Of a DNA stretch of 64,000 nucleotides, positions 23,623 through 32,966 are shown piece after piece. The position numbers were made by a program, and so were the translations under genes. Source of the stretch: Paenibacillus lactis (GTDB lineage: Bacteria; Bacillota; Bacilli; Paenibacillales; Paenibacillaceae); NCBI RefSeq assembly GCF_017873605.1, contig NZ_JAGGKI010000022.1, positions 1 to 64,000 on the forward strand, read 5' to 3'. The stretch's first letter is position 1. Each line of letters opens with the position of its first letter. Under the pieces are notes generated by a model that saw only the letters and a program-made list of their open reading frames with translations, did no database searches and was not told the DNA's origin.

Positions 23623-25695
23623 TTGAAGAAACGACTTTCACGAATGTTGGCAGGTTTGCTCACGTTTACCCTGTTGGTCCCATCAGGCGTCATGGCTGCA
23701 AGCGGTGACCCGGCGGCCTCGGCCAAAGGACTTAAGGAGATCGCTGCGGAGAAAGCGGCGCTTCTTACCGAGCAGTACGGTACGATCAGCGTCCAATATG
23801 CCCTAATCGACAACGGAGAGATTAAAGCATCGGGCCAATCGGGCATGAACGATATAGAAGGAAAGATTCCGCTCACGAAGGATACGATGTACGGCATCGG
23901 GTCCACGAGCAAAGTGTTTACGACCGCAGCGGTGATGAAGCTGGTGGAGGCCGGAAAGATTAATCTAGATACGCCTTTGGTCCAGTACATACCCGAATTC
24001 AAAATGAAAGACGAGCGCTACAAGAAGATCACCCCGCGCATGCTGCTTAACCATTCCTCGGGCCTGCAAGGCTCCAGCCTTGGGAACGCCTTTTTGTTCG
24101 AGGATAACGACACCTACGCACACGACACGCTGCTTGAGCAGCTGTCCACCCAGACGTTAAAAGCAGATCCGGGCGCATTCTCCGTATATTGCAACGACGG
24201 CTTTACCTTGGCTGAAATTTTGGTGGAGCGCGTCAGCGGCAAAGATTTTACCGCATTCATTCATGAGCATTTTACGCAGCCGCTGGGGATGAACCATACC
24301 AAGACGTCGCAGGACGATTTGGATCTCGACCAAATGGCAGGCCTGTACTATCCGACATATCCGGAGCAGCTGCCGAATGAGACGGTCAACGTGATCGGAA
24401 CCGGGGGCATCTACTCCACGGCGGAAGACCTCGTCAAGTTCGGCACCATCTTCACCGGCGAAGCCAAGGGTATTCTATCGGAAGCCTCCTTACGCGCTAT
24501 GGAGCAGGAAGAGTACAAACGCGGCTTGTGGCCGGAGGATGCGGACAACTCGTTCGATTTCGGCCTCGGCTGGGACAGCGTGCGGCTGTATCCGTTTAAC
24601 GACTACGGCATGAAGGCTCTGGTAAAGGGCGGCGATACGATCCTGTACCATGCTTCCCTCATCGTGCTTCCGGAGCAGGATATGGCTGCGGCTGTATTGT
24701 CATCCGGCGGCTCCAGCTCGACGAATCAGCTGCTGGCAACCCAGCTGCTGCTGCATGCTTTGAAGGAGAAGGGTACGATTAAAGAGTTCAAGCCCGACAA
24801 ATCCTTCGGCAAGCCGGTGCAGGCCGAGCTGCCAAGCGACCTGCTGAAGTATGACGGCTATTACGGTGCTTCCAAGCAGCAAATCCGGGTGAAGCTGGAT
24901 CCAAAAGGCGTCCTCAGCCTCTCGGTCCCGCAAGTGCCCAATTATCCTGAAGAAAAGTATATCTATACCAAGGATGGTGCCTTCGTCGATGAGGCCGGCA
25001 CGATTAAAGCCAGCTTCGTCACGGAAGACAACGGCCGAACCTATCTCTGGGTAAGACAATATGCCACCGTTCCGGAGCTCGGACAGGTAGCGATTTCCCA
25101 ATATCTTGCCGAAAAGCTGGATGAGAACAAGCTGACCCCTGACGTCGAGGCGGCCTGGAGCAAGCGGGAGGGCAAAACCTATTATCCGCTGAACGAAAAA
25201 TACACGTCCATCGCCTACTTCATGACGAAGCCGACCATGCAAATTGCCCGCAATCCTGAGCTTAAAGGTTATGTGCTCGACATGGCAATCACCGATCGGG
25301 ACCGGGCAACGACCAAGCACAACGTTCCGGGCACGGGCAGCCGGGATACGCTGGACATCGAGTTCACCAAAGAAAAGGGTGTCGAGTATTTCAACGCTTC
25401 CGGAACGCTGTATATGAGCGAGGACGGCATCAAATCCCTGTATAAGGGCAAGCGATCCACGGTGACCATTCAATCCGACGGATACGCCAAATGGTATACC
25501 GTTCCTAAAGGAGCGGCCGGCAAGACCCTTACCGTCACATTGCCTGCCGAAGGCGCATTTGCCGTCTATGACGAACTGGGAACGGTCCTGAACTACTCCC
25601 TTGTCAGCGGCTCAAACGAAGTTAAGCTGCCGGAGAACGGCACGATCGTGTTTGCCGGTGCCCCGGGCTCGGTATTCGGCGTTCAGTTGAAGTAA
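23623..25695 (+). CDS. Secreted serine beta-lactamase-like hydrolase
   Basis: A 690-residue exported protein. A signal peptide ends near residue 25 (SGVMA|AS). The class C beta-lactamase/DD-peptidase fold follows, with S94-x-x-K97 (GIGSTSK), the Y189-x-N191 motif (YCN) and KGG (about residue 336). Residues about 390-690 form a C-terminal beta-rich region of unknown role. Family members include esterases, DD-peptidases and D-amino-acid peptidases, so substrate cannot be named. TTG start with perfect AAGGAGGT upstream. No partner genes in the same direction; a bidirectional terminator lies about 180 nt downstream. Confidence 0.85.
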   Translation: MKKRLSRMLAGLLTFTLLVPSGVMAASGDPAASAKGLKEIAAEKAALLTEQYGTISVQYALIDNGEIKASGQSGMNDIEGKIPLTKDTMYGIGSTSKVFTTAAVMKLVEAGKINLDTPLVQYIPEFKMKDERYKKITPRMLLNHSSGLQGSSLGNAFLFEDNDTYAHDTLLEQLSTQTLKADPGAFSVYCNDGFTLAEILVERVSGKDFTAFIHEHFTQPLGMNHTKTSQDDLDLDQMAGLYYPTYPEQLPNETVNVIGTGGIYSTAEDLVKFGTIFTGEAKGILSEASLRAMEQEEYKRGLWPEDADNSFDFGLGWDSVRLYPFNDYGMKALVKGGDTILYHASLIVLPEQDMAAAVLSSGGSSSTNQLLATQLLLHALKEKGTIKEFKPDKSFGKPVQAELPSDLLKYDGYYGASKQQIRVKLDPKGVLSLSVPQVPNYPEEKYIYTKDGAFVDEAGTIKASFVTEDNGRTYLWVRQYATVPELGQVAISQYLAEKLDENKLTPDVEAAWSKREGKTYYPLNEKYTSIAYFMTKPTMQIARNPELKGYVLDMAITDRDRATTKHNVPGTGSRDTLDIEFTKEKGVEYFNASGTLYMSEDGIKSLYKGKRSTVTIQSDGYAKWYTVPKGAAGKTLTVTLPAEGAFAVYDELGTVLNYSLVSGSNEVKLPENGTIVFAGAPGSVFGVQLK

Positions 25696-25872
25696 GCTTC
25701 CGATTGACAGCGTCTTGAATTTCCTGAACTTATCCGATTCTTTATTTCATGCATGAACGATAAGAGAGAGGTCTGTCGACGTACGCTCAAAGAAGACTGA
25801 CCGCGTTTAGCGGAAGTTTTCCCTGCGATATCAGGCATTCGATCCTTCAAAGTTTATACTTGCTGGTATCTC

Positions 25873-25925
25873 AAAAAAGGCACCTTCGAACATTGGCCCA
25901 AGGCCGGGGTTCGAAAGGTGCCTTT
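25873..25925. terminator. Bidirectional terminator
   Basis: Stem AAAGGCACCTTCGAA / TTCGAAAGGTGCCTTT, with TTTTTT on the minus side and TTTCTT on the plus side. It lies between the convergent hydrolase gene and the carbohydrate operon. The rest of 25696-26007 holds nothing else that I recognise. Confidence 0.85.
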
Positions 25926-26007
25926 CTTCGTTTACTGGTTATGCGGGGCAGGCGAAACCGGTCGGTTCGCCGAACCGGCGCTTCTTAGGGAGCCCGAGGC
26001 TCCCGCT

Positions 26008-28488
26008 TTACCGATCGGGACGGCACCGGAACGTGAGCCGAGCTCCAGGCCTCAGCCGTACGGCGAAGCAGCGGCGGCCCTGCTCCGACGGCTGAACATC
26101 CCCTTCTCCGGAGAATGAGCATGCCCCGGCCCATTCCGGCAAGGAAACGACGGTATCGGTCTGGCGCTCGGCGTGAAGCTCGGCCTGCAGCCATCCGGTA
26201 TCGGCATCCCACTCGGCGGCTATCTGCCCCGTATGGAATCTCCAACCGGCGTACCGGCCCCTGCGCCAGCGCTGAGGAAGGGCTGGAAGCAGTCGAACCA
26301 TACGCGATGATACCTGCAGCAGCATTTCCTGCACCGCATGAACCCATCCCATATTCGCATCGAGCTGAACAGGGGCAGCAGGCATATCCATGCAAATCCC
26401 CATGCCTCTCCAATCGTTATGGAGCGTAAACAGATTTGGCAGCAAACAGGAGCGCGCCAGCATATCCAGACATTCCAGCGCATGATCCCCATCGCCAAGC
26501 CGGGCGTAGATGGAAGCCATATGGGCCAGCGACCAGCCGCTTTGCGCCTCGATGCGGCGCAGCCGCACCGCGTTCTCGCAGGCGCTGAACAGCTCCGGTG
26601 ACGATTCCCGGGTAATTTTATGACCGGGAAACAGCGGGTAGATATGCGAAAGATGCCGATGCTCATAGCGATCGTCGAAGGCGGGATCCAGCCACTCCGC
26701 CAAGGCGCCGTCACGGTTCGTCCGATAGGGAGGAATTTTTGCCAGCATCCGTTCGTATTCGGCTTGTTCCATTTCCGGAACGCCGATCGCTCTGCCCGCT
26801 TCGATGAGATGGGTAAGCAATTCCTTCAGAATGGCTATGTCCATCGTTGCATTCACCGTCGTCGGCATGGGGTGAGCCAGCTGTCTGCCGTCTTCGGGCA
26901 TAAAATTGCGCGGCGTATTCTCCGGTGAAACCGAAGGATACAGCTTGAGGAAACCGTCCTCGCCTTCCGTCGCAAAATCGGCATGGAATTGCCAGGCCTC
27001 CTGCATAAACGGCAGCGCCTCCTCCTGAAGAAACCGGGTATCCCCCGTGTACAGAAAGTGCTCGTAGAAATGCCGGGACAGCCATCCAGCAGCCCCGGTC
27101 CAGTTCAAGATAACGGGCACGATCTGACTGGGCAAGCCGATCCCGGGCGTGGTACCTGCCGGAATGTAAATCCCTCTGCAGCCGTACAGCTTGCGGGCAT
27201 TCTCGCGGAAATCCTCCATCAGGCCGCCGTAATAACGGAATAAAGGCTTGACCAGTTCAGACAATCCGCCGACATTGGCATGCCAGTGCATCATCTGGAT
27301 GTTTTCGTTTGCCATATGATGGCACCAGACCAGACGGTAGTCACCGCCCCATAGGCCGTATAACCCGAACGGACCCGATTCCGCCCCCGTCCCGCTGATG
27401 AACAGATACCGGCCATACGCCCACATTTTGCGGGCCAGCGCGGCAGGGGCTTCGCCCTCATAGGCTTCCAGCAGCAGCTCTTCGTTCGAGCGACCGTCAT
27501 CGGAGGCTCCGTCCAGCTCCAAGGCCGCGGAATGGAACAACGGCCCATGCAGCTCGGCATGCCGCTGAAGGAGCCGTTCATATTCGCATGCATCCAGAAG
27601 AGCGGCAAGCTCCTGCTCGAGCCGCTTCCACTGGTCTTCACGCCGCCCTCCGACAAATACCTTTACAAGAACCAGCGCCTTTCGCATCGCTTCAAACCTG
27701 ATCGTCGTCCCTTCCTTGCCGGTATGGACGCGCCCGTCCTCGCAGATGATCCGCAGCACGGCCCCGAAGTCTTCCCCGTCATCGTTGCGGGCGGCATATC
27801 GGATATAGCAGCCTTCGGCTTGAATGGTTACCGAATCGGCCAGCTCCTTAAATTCGGGGGAATCCCCCCAGCGGTCGCTCGGATAGAGTATCAGTCCAAT
27901 CTCGCCGGATACGGTGCGGAGCTTCCCTCCTCCATCCCCGGGATCGCCTTCTCGCTCGGCTCGTGCACCGGAAGGGGAGCTATCTTCCCATACAGGCTCA
28001 CCGGGGCGGATGTCGTAAACGACGACCGAATCCGCGCGGGAAACGAACAGCCGCCGGGCATATCGGGCCGCACCATCGGACCACCGGACGGATACTTCCC
28101 CTGTCTCCATGTCGAGCGTACGCCGGTATTCCCGGAATGCCCGGCTTCCGGGCATCCGCAGCTGGATCGCCGCCAGCGGAAACCGGGAGGCAAGCTTGGT
28201 GCCGTATCCCCGCTCCCGCAATGCATTCGCCAGCTTCCAGCTGGCTTCGTCATAATGTCCTTCATCCATAAGCCTTCGCGTTTCCGGCAGTGCAGAACTG
28301 ACATCCGGCAGCGGGTCCTTCCGTCCCCAATGCCATAATCCTTCATGGTTCAGCAGCACCGTCTCCTCCTGAACCCCGCCGAAGACGGAGGCCCCGATGG
28401 TGCCGTTCCCGGATGGCAGCGCCTCGCGCCACATATTTCGCCACCAGGATGCCGGATATCGCAAAGTCAGCAGATTCCCGGCACTCAT
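26008..28488 (-). CDS. GH95-like glycoside hydrolase
   Basis: An 826-residue cytoplasmic enzyme (no signal peptide). The N-terminal beta-sandwich has the family opening GNGTIGASVFGGVQEETVLLNHEGLW, followed by an (alpha/alpha)6 barrel with LKLYPSVSPEN, HRHLSHIYPLFPG and NMGWVHAVQEMLLQ. GH95 enzymes remove alpha-L-fucose or alpha-L-galactose from plant oligosaccharides such as xyloglucan or rhamnogalacturonan II side chains. The last gene of the operon, it overlaps the upstream GH105 gene by ATGA. The exact sugar cannot be told from sequence alone. Confidence 0.75.
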   Translation of the reverse strand: MSAGNLLTLRYPASWWRNMWREALPSGNGTIGASVFGGVQEETVLLNHEGLWHWGRKDPLPDVSSALPETRRLMDEGHYDEASWKLANALRERGYGTKLASRFPLAAIQLRMPGSRAFREYRRTLDMETGEVSVRWSDGAARYARRLFVSRADSVVVYDIRPGEPVWEDSSPSGARAEREGDPGDGGGKLRTVSGEIGLILYPSDRWGDSPEFKELADSVTIQAEGCYIRYAARNDDGEDFGAVLRIICEDGRVHTGKEGTTIRFEAMRKALVLVKVFVGGRREDQWKRLEQELAALLDACEYERLLQRHAELHGPLFHSAALELDGASDDGRSNEELLLEAYEGEAPAALARKMWAYGRYLFISGTGAESGPFGLYGLWGGDYRLVWCHHMANENIQMMHWHANVGGLSELVKPLFRYYGGLMEDFRENARKLYGCRGIYIPAGTTPGIGLPSQIVPVILNWTGAAGWLSRHFYEHFLYTGDTRFLQEEALPFMQEAWQFHADFATEGEDGFLKLYPSVSPENTPRNFMPEDGRQLAHPMPTTVNATMDIAILKELLTHLIEAGRAIGVPEMEQAEYERMLAKIPPYRTNRDGALAEWLDPAFDDRYEHRHLSHIYPLFPGHKITRESSPELFSACENAVRLRRIEAQSGWSLAHMASIYARLGDGDHALECLDMLARSCLLPNLFTLHNDWRGMGICMDMPAAPVQLDANMGWVHAVQEMLLQVSSRMVRLLPALPQRWRRGRYAGWRFHTGQIAAEWDADTGWLQAELHAERQTDTVVSLPEWAGACSFSGEGDVQPSEQGRRCFAVRLRPGARLTFRCRPDR

Positions 28489-29630
28489 TGAGGATGACCG
28501 CCTTCCCCTTCCGCCTGCAGTCTCTCCATTTCCATACTGGCAAGCAGGAGCGGAGCGACGCCCATTAACGAGTCGCTGACAACCTGCTCGCTTATATAGT
28601 ACGCATACGAGCCGTCACGGTATTTGCGCCCGCCAAGTCCTGCGCCGTGGCAAATGCCGTGAAGATGGACGCCCTCCCCGTCCACGGTAACGAAATGCTT
28701 CTTAATGCCTTCATAGGCGCGTTCCACGACCTCCCGGTCGATTTCGGCCAAATACTTGAGGCGAATGCCCTTCGCCAAAGCGTAGGTCAGCATGCAGGAA
28801 CCGGAAGCTTCCAGATAGTTGCCCTGCCGGCCGTTGCAGTCCATGACCTGATACCACAAACCGCTTGCCTGATCCTGAACCCGTACAATGGCATTGGCCA
28901 TCCGCTCGAAAATGCCCATCAGCTGCCCGCGCTGCGGATGCCGGACCGGGAAGAACTCCAGGGCATCCACAAGCGCCATGGCATACCACCCCATGGCGCG
29001 TCCCCAGACGTGCCGCGAGCGCCCGGTCTCCTTATCGCACCAGCGCTGCTCCCGGCTCTCGTCATAGGCATGATGCAGCAGCCCCGTCTCCGGATTGCGC
29101 GTCCGCCGCTCGATAAGCAGCAGCTGCCGGGCAGCCTCGTCGAACCAATCCGGCTCCCCGAACGCAGCCGCATACTCCGCCATGAACGGCGAGGACATAT
29201 AAAGACCGTCCAGCCACATCTGAAACGGATAAATCTTTTTGTGCCAAAAACCGCCCTCATCCGTCCGCGGCTGCCCGATCAGCTGGGACACAAGCAGCTC
29301 GGCCGCTTGGCGGTACCTGGCTTCTCCCGTGGTCCGCCACAGGCGAAGCAGATTTTTGCCTTTGTTGATATGATCCAGATTGTATTCCTCAAGCGTATAT
29401 CCCGCGATTGAGCCATCATCCCGGATAAAGACATCCATATGGCGCTTGACCGCCTCATGAAACCGCTGCTCTCCTGTCCAATCGCCGAGCCTTCCAAGCG
29501 CGGTTAGAGCCATCCCGGCCACATATCCCCACTTGTTGGCGATGCCCGGGTGATACCCGTCCACGCAGGCGGACAGGATCGTGTCGCCGATGCGGATCGG
29601 CATCCGTTCCACAACCGTTGCTTCTGCCAA
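28485..29630 (-). CDS. GH105 unsaturated glucuronyl/galacturonyl hydrolase
   Basis: A 381-residue (alpha/alpha)6-barrel enzyme similar to B. subtilis YteR/YesR. The catalytic Asp is D141 in MWLDGLYMSSPF; the flanking WHKK and WGRAMGWYAMALVD motifs are typical. It hydrates and removes the unsaturated uronic acid left at the non-reducing end by pectate or rhamnogalacturonan lyases. No signal peptide, so it acts on imported oligosaccharides. TTG start with GGAGGAG 9-10 nt upstream; no ATG with a ribosome site is closer. Coupled by ATGA to the GH95-like gene. Confidence 0.9.
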   Translation of the reverse strand: MAEATVVERMPIRIGDTILSACVDGYHPGIANKWGYVAGMALTALGRLGDWTGEQRFHEAVKRHMDVFIRDDGSIAGYTLEEYNLDHINKGKNLLRLWRTTGEARYRQAAELLVSQLIGQPRTDEGGFWHKKIYPFQMWLDGLYMSSPFMAEYAAAFGEPDWFDEAARQLLLIERRTRNPETGLLHHAYDESREQRWCDKETGRSRHVWGRAMGWYAMALVDALEFFPVRHPQRGQLMGIFERMANAIVRVQDQASGLWYQVMDCNGRQGNYLEASGSCMLTYALAKGIRLKYLAEIDREVVERAYEGIKKHFVTVDGEGVHLHGICHGAGLGGRKYRDGSYAYYISEQVVSDSLMGVAPLLLASMEMERLQAEGEGGHPQ

Positions 29631-29656
29631 GGTAAAATCACTCCTCCCTCTTCATT

Positions 29657-30802
29657 TCAGACCGAGAACGGGGGCAGCATATCGAACTGCTCGGGCATAT
29701 CAACCAAATACAGGTTGGCGTAGCCGTTTTTGTCGCTTGTGAACAGCAGCCGTCTGCCCTCCGGATCAAAGCGCGGATGCGCATGCACCTTCTGGGAGTG
29801 AAAGCTGCACCGCAGCTCGCACAGCATGCTCGGCCCCTGATATATCCCGCTGGCGTCCTTGCGCCACACCGAGAGCGTGCGGACCGCCCCCTTGCCGTCG
29901 ACGACGGCCTGCCCGAGGCCATCGGCATACGCATGCCACGTATCAAAGCCGAATTCCGTCTCCTCCATCGCCGTATTGCCATACCGGATGCTGCCGAAAA
30001 AATTCGTGCCGTCTACGCGAAAGCCGTGATACCCGATCGTTACGCCGTCCGGATAAAAGAACTCATGGCCTACTTTCTCTCCCGGCTCGAGGCGCTCCCG
30101 GATTTTCCAAACCTCTCTGCTTCGCAGATCCAGCCCCCATATGCGATGGTCCACCTCATGCCAGGGGCCTTCGTGGCAGAACGTCATCAGCCACGGCTCC
30201 ACCGGCGAAGCGTTGATATGGGTGATGAAGTTATGCTCTTCATACAGCGTCTCCGGCTGCGTCCTCCCTTTCGCATCCAGCCGGATGATCCGGCTGTGGG
30301 GCTGAGCCTGCATCAACTCGCGGTGGCCGACGTAGCCATTGCCCAGATCTAGCTGCATCCGGTCCGACAGATCTTCCTGGATGCACGTAACCACCGACCG
30401 GCCGTCAGCCGGGCAGCTTAAATTGCCGATCGTGTAGCCCTGAGGCGCCTCATATAGCTCCACTTCCTCCAGCGTTGCAAGATCGAGCCGGCGTACGCTT
30501 CGGCCCATTCGGACGAATGCCGCGGTCCCGTCCGGCAGCAGACAAGCATCGAGCTCATCATTGTCCGGATAATCGGTCAACTGCAGCATCTCGCCGCTCT
30601 CCACCTCCATGCTGTACAGGTTGGCGCTGTTTCCGCGGTCCGATACGAACAGCAGCCGCCGTCCCCCGTCATACCATCCGTTTTCCGTAAAATACAAATG
30701 GTGGCTGTGTGCCTTGTAGTCGGTCAGCTGTGCGACCTCAACTCCCGTCAACCGGTCCCGGTATTGCCTCCGTTCCGGTTTCCATACCGTTCCTTTTGCC
30801 AT
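29657..30802 (-). CDS. Oligogalacturonate lyase-like protein (PL22)
   Basis: A 381-residue seven-bladed beta-propeller-type protein with repeated FTSDKNG/FVSDRGN motifs (DxxGxxxLY pattern). Segments such as ITHINASPVEPWLMTFCHEGPW and GHEFFYPDG resemble the PL22 oligogalacturonate lyases, which cut unsaturated digalacturonate to ketodeoxyuronate in the cytoplasm. No signal peptide. The ATG at 30802 has GGAGGGAGG upstream. Located between the GH65-like gene and GH105. Assignment to PL22 comes from recalled motifs and context; the exact substrate is unproven. Confidence 0.75.
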   Translation of the reverse strand: MAKGTVWKPERRQYRDRLTGVEVAQLTDYKAHSHHLYFTENGWYDGGRRLLFVSDRGNSANLYSMEVESGEMLQLTDYPDNDELDACLLPDGTAAFVRMGRSVRRLDLATLEEVELYEAPQGYTIGNLSCPADGRSVVTCIQEDLSDRMQLDLGNGYVGHRELMQAQPHSRIIRLDAKGRTQPETLYEEHNFITHINASPVEPWLMTFCHEGPWHEVDHRIWGLDLRSREVWKIRERLEPGEKVGHEFFYPDGVTIGYHGFRVDGTNFFGSIRYGNTAMEETEFGFDTWHAYADGLGQAVVDGKGAVRTLSVWRKDASGIYQGPSMLCELRCSFHSQKVHAHPRFDPEGRRLLFTSDKNGYANLYLVDMPEQFDMLPPFSV

Positions 30803-30869
30803 AATGCCTCCCTCCAGTCCAGCGTTTTCCCCATCCTTCGAACCAGGGTTCATCCAATGCTACACAATG

Positions 30870-32930
30870 CTACAACCACGGCTTCAATCCTTCCCACTGT
30901 ACATTCCAGCCGCTGGACGGAAATCCGGGTGCGCCCGGGTCCTCCTGCCCCTCCCAGCCGCAGGCCATCATGGCAACCGCCGCAAGCAGCCCGCCATTGC
31001 CAGGCAGGTATGCGGACAAGCCGGGACGCTGATAATTGTGCCCATTCGGCAAATACGTGTTCTTCACTTCGTCCATCAAGAGAAAATCGACGGCCAGATC
31101 GCGCTCCCCAAGCCTGGCCGCCGTCATGGCACATACCGGAAAGTCCCATCCCCATGCCGTCTCCCACTGCCACACGTCCTTCACCTTCTTCAGCGTACGG
31201 CGCATCGTTTCCCGGTCGATCAGTCTGCCCGGAAGCACGCCCAGCGCACACAGCATGGACGGATGATCATGATTCTTCGCCGTAAACGTGTCTGGGGCCA
31301 GCGCATGAGCCAAATAGACGCCATCCTTCTGCGGCGGCGATGCCATCCTGCCTGCTACCTCCGCCCAGCGCGGATTCGGCCGGATCCCCATGCGGCTGGC
31401 CCACTTCACGGCAATATGAAGGCCATATCTCCAATATTCCAGCTCATACGGCGGGTTGACGCTGCCGTCCATAGGGTGGCATTCCTGCGCAGGAATGAGC
31501 GGCGGACCGAGATCGAAAGCGCCGGTCTCCTCATTCCAATGGGCATAGGACACCATAAAGTCAGCCGATTCGAACACGATGTCGCGGAGTGTTCGCAGTG
31601 TCGCCGTTGTCGGCTCCGCCTTATAGCACAGCTCCGCCATCGCGATCGGATGCGGCTGCTGCCAGATCAGGCCGGGAGCGACGGGCGACGGACAGGGATA
31701 GCCGTCAAAGCCCACCATCTTCGGCCAGCGGGCTCCCTCATAGCCTTGCATCCTGGCCAGCTCGCGGGCGATCGGCAGGATGCGGTCGTACCAGTCCATG
31801 CTGCGCCGCAGAATCGAAGCCCGGCCCCATAACGCAAAATGTGCCGCATGCCACCAGTGCATCTCCAGATGCGCTTTGCCGAACCAGCTGTTGTACATAA
31901 GGCCGGTTTCCTGCGGCGGCATGGAGCCGCCGCTGTGAACGGCGCACAGCCATTGCGACAAGACCACCCGCCGCTCCAGCTCAAAGGCGCGCGGATCGGA
32001 GCTGCCCTCAAAGCTGATTGCCCCCCCGCTCTGCCAGAAGGCTTCCCAGTGACGGGCGCTGGCTGCCGTTATGTCTTCCACCTCGGCGGCAGCGGGCGTA
32101 CCCGGAGCAAATCCGACGGAGAACGCCAGCTCATCGACATGCGTTTCGCCCGTTCCTTCCGGATGCAGCGTAAACTCATGCTGCCCCGTCTGCTCGAGCC
32201 GCCCCCCGCTCCACTGCCACCGGACGGCATAACGGTCCTCATCCATCGTTCGTTCGATCCAGGCCGCCCCATCCTCCTGCCGGAGCAGAACCGTTTCATG
32301 GCGATGGTCATTCGCCCAGTCGAGCTTCACGGACTTGGACCAGGAGGCGTTCGTCATATCCGGTGCGGGAAAGCGGATAAATACCTGCAGCTGCCCTTTG
32401 CCAACAAGCGGCGAGACGACTTTCACGCCCAGCATATCCGCATCAGGATGGCAAACCGTAGTCACGTCGACAGGCACCCCGCGAACGGTAAAGCGGCTAG
32501 ACAGGACCCCGGTCCAGAGGTCGAGCTTTTGCCGAAATCCGCCCGCATGACCGTAATCAAGCTCCTCTCCCGACTCATCCAAAAATCGGAAGGCCAGGCG
32601 GCCGAGATGAAGGCGATGGGGATTTTGCCTCAGCCATTGATATGCCCCCTCCCGATCCCCGGGCTTCATCGGGTAACCGACCTGGCGGCCATGTGTGTCA
32701 AACGGTTGTAGCGCGGCATCCTTCCAATCGAATCGGCGGCGTCCCCCCGTAAAGTGCCAGCCCCAGTTCGATTGGGTCCCGAGCGGCACCTCGTATTGCT
32801 CGGGAAACGTCTGCAGCCCGGTAAGGTCGGCGGTAAACGCGAATTCCCCATTGCCGACCGACAGCGGCGATAATGGATTCAGCCTGTCGAACTCCGGATG
32901 ATGTCGCTGTACAATCTGCTTTCTCTCCAT
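30870..32930 (-). CDS. Six-hairpin glycosidase-like protein (GH65-like)
   Basis: A 686-residue protein with an N-terminal beta-sandwich (about 1-270) and an (alpha/alpha)6-barrel-like C-terminal half containing HLEMHWWHAAHFALWGR and WQWETAWGWDFP. This resembles GH65 and related clan GH-L enzymes, but I cannot fix the family or substrate. No signal peptide. The start at 32930 is favoured because AAGGAG lies 9 nt upstream; two ATG codons further upstream are in frame. It starts 36 nt after the yesS-like gene and belongs to the pectin operon. Confidence 0.6.
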   Translation of the reverse strand: MERKQIVQRHHPEFDRLNPLSPLSVGNGEFAFTADLTGLQTFPEQYEVPLGTQSNWGWHFTGGRRRFDWKDAALQPFDTHGRQVGYPMKPGDREGAYQWLRQNPHRLHLGRLAFRFLDESGEELDYGHAGGFRQKLDLWTGVLSSRFTVRGVPVDVTTVCHPDADMLGVKVVSPLVGKGQLQVFIRFPAPDMTNASWSKSVKLDWANDHRHETVLLRQEDGAAWIERTMDEDRYAVRWQWSGGRLEQTGQHEFTLHPEGTGETHVDELAFSVGFAPGTPAAAEVEDITAASARHWEAFWQSGGAISFEGSSDPRAFELERRVVLSQWLCAVHSGGSMPPQETGLMYNSWFGKAHLEMHWWHAAHFALWGRASILRRSMDWYDRILPIARELARMQGYEGARWPKMVGFDGYPCPSPVAPGLIWQQPHPIAMAELCYKAEPTTATLRTLRDIVFESADFMVSYAHWNEETGAFDLGPPLIPAQECHPMDGSVNPPYELEYWRYGLHIAVKWASRMGIRPNPRWAEVAGRMASPPQKDGVYLAHALAPDTFTAKNHDHPSMLCALGVLPGRLIDRETMRRTLKKVKDVWQWETAWGWDFPVCAMTAARLGERDLAVDFLLMDEVKNTYLPNGHNYQRPGLSAYLPGNGGLLAAVAMMACGWEGQEDPGAPGFPSSGWNVQWEGLKPWL

Positions 32931-32966
32931 CTCCATGCTCTCCTTCCATGCTGTGGACATGCCCTG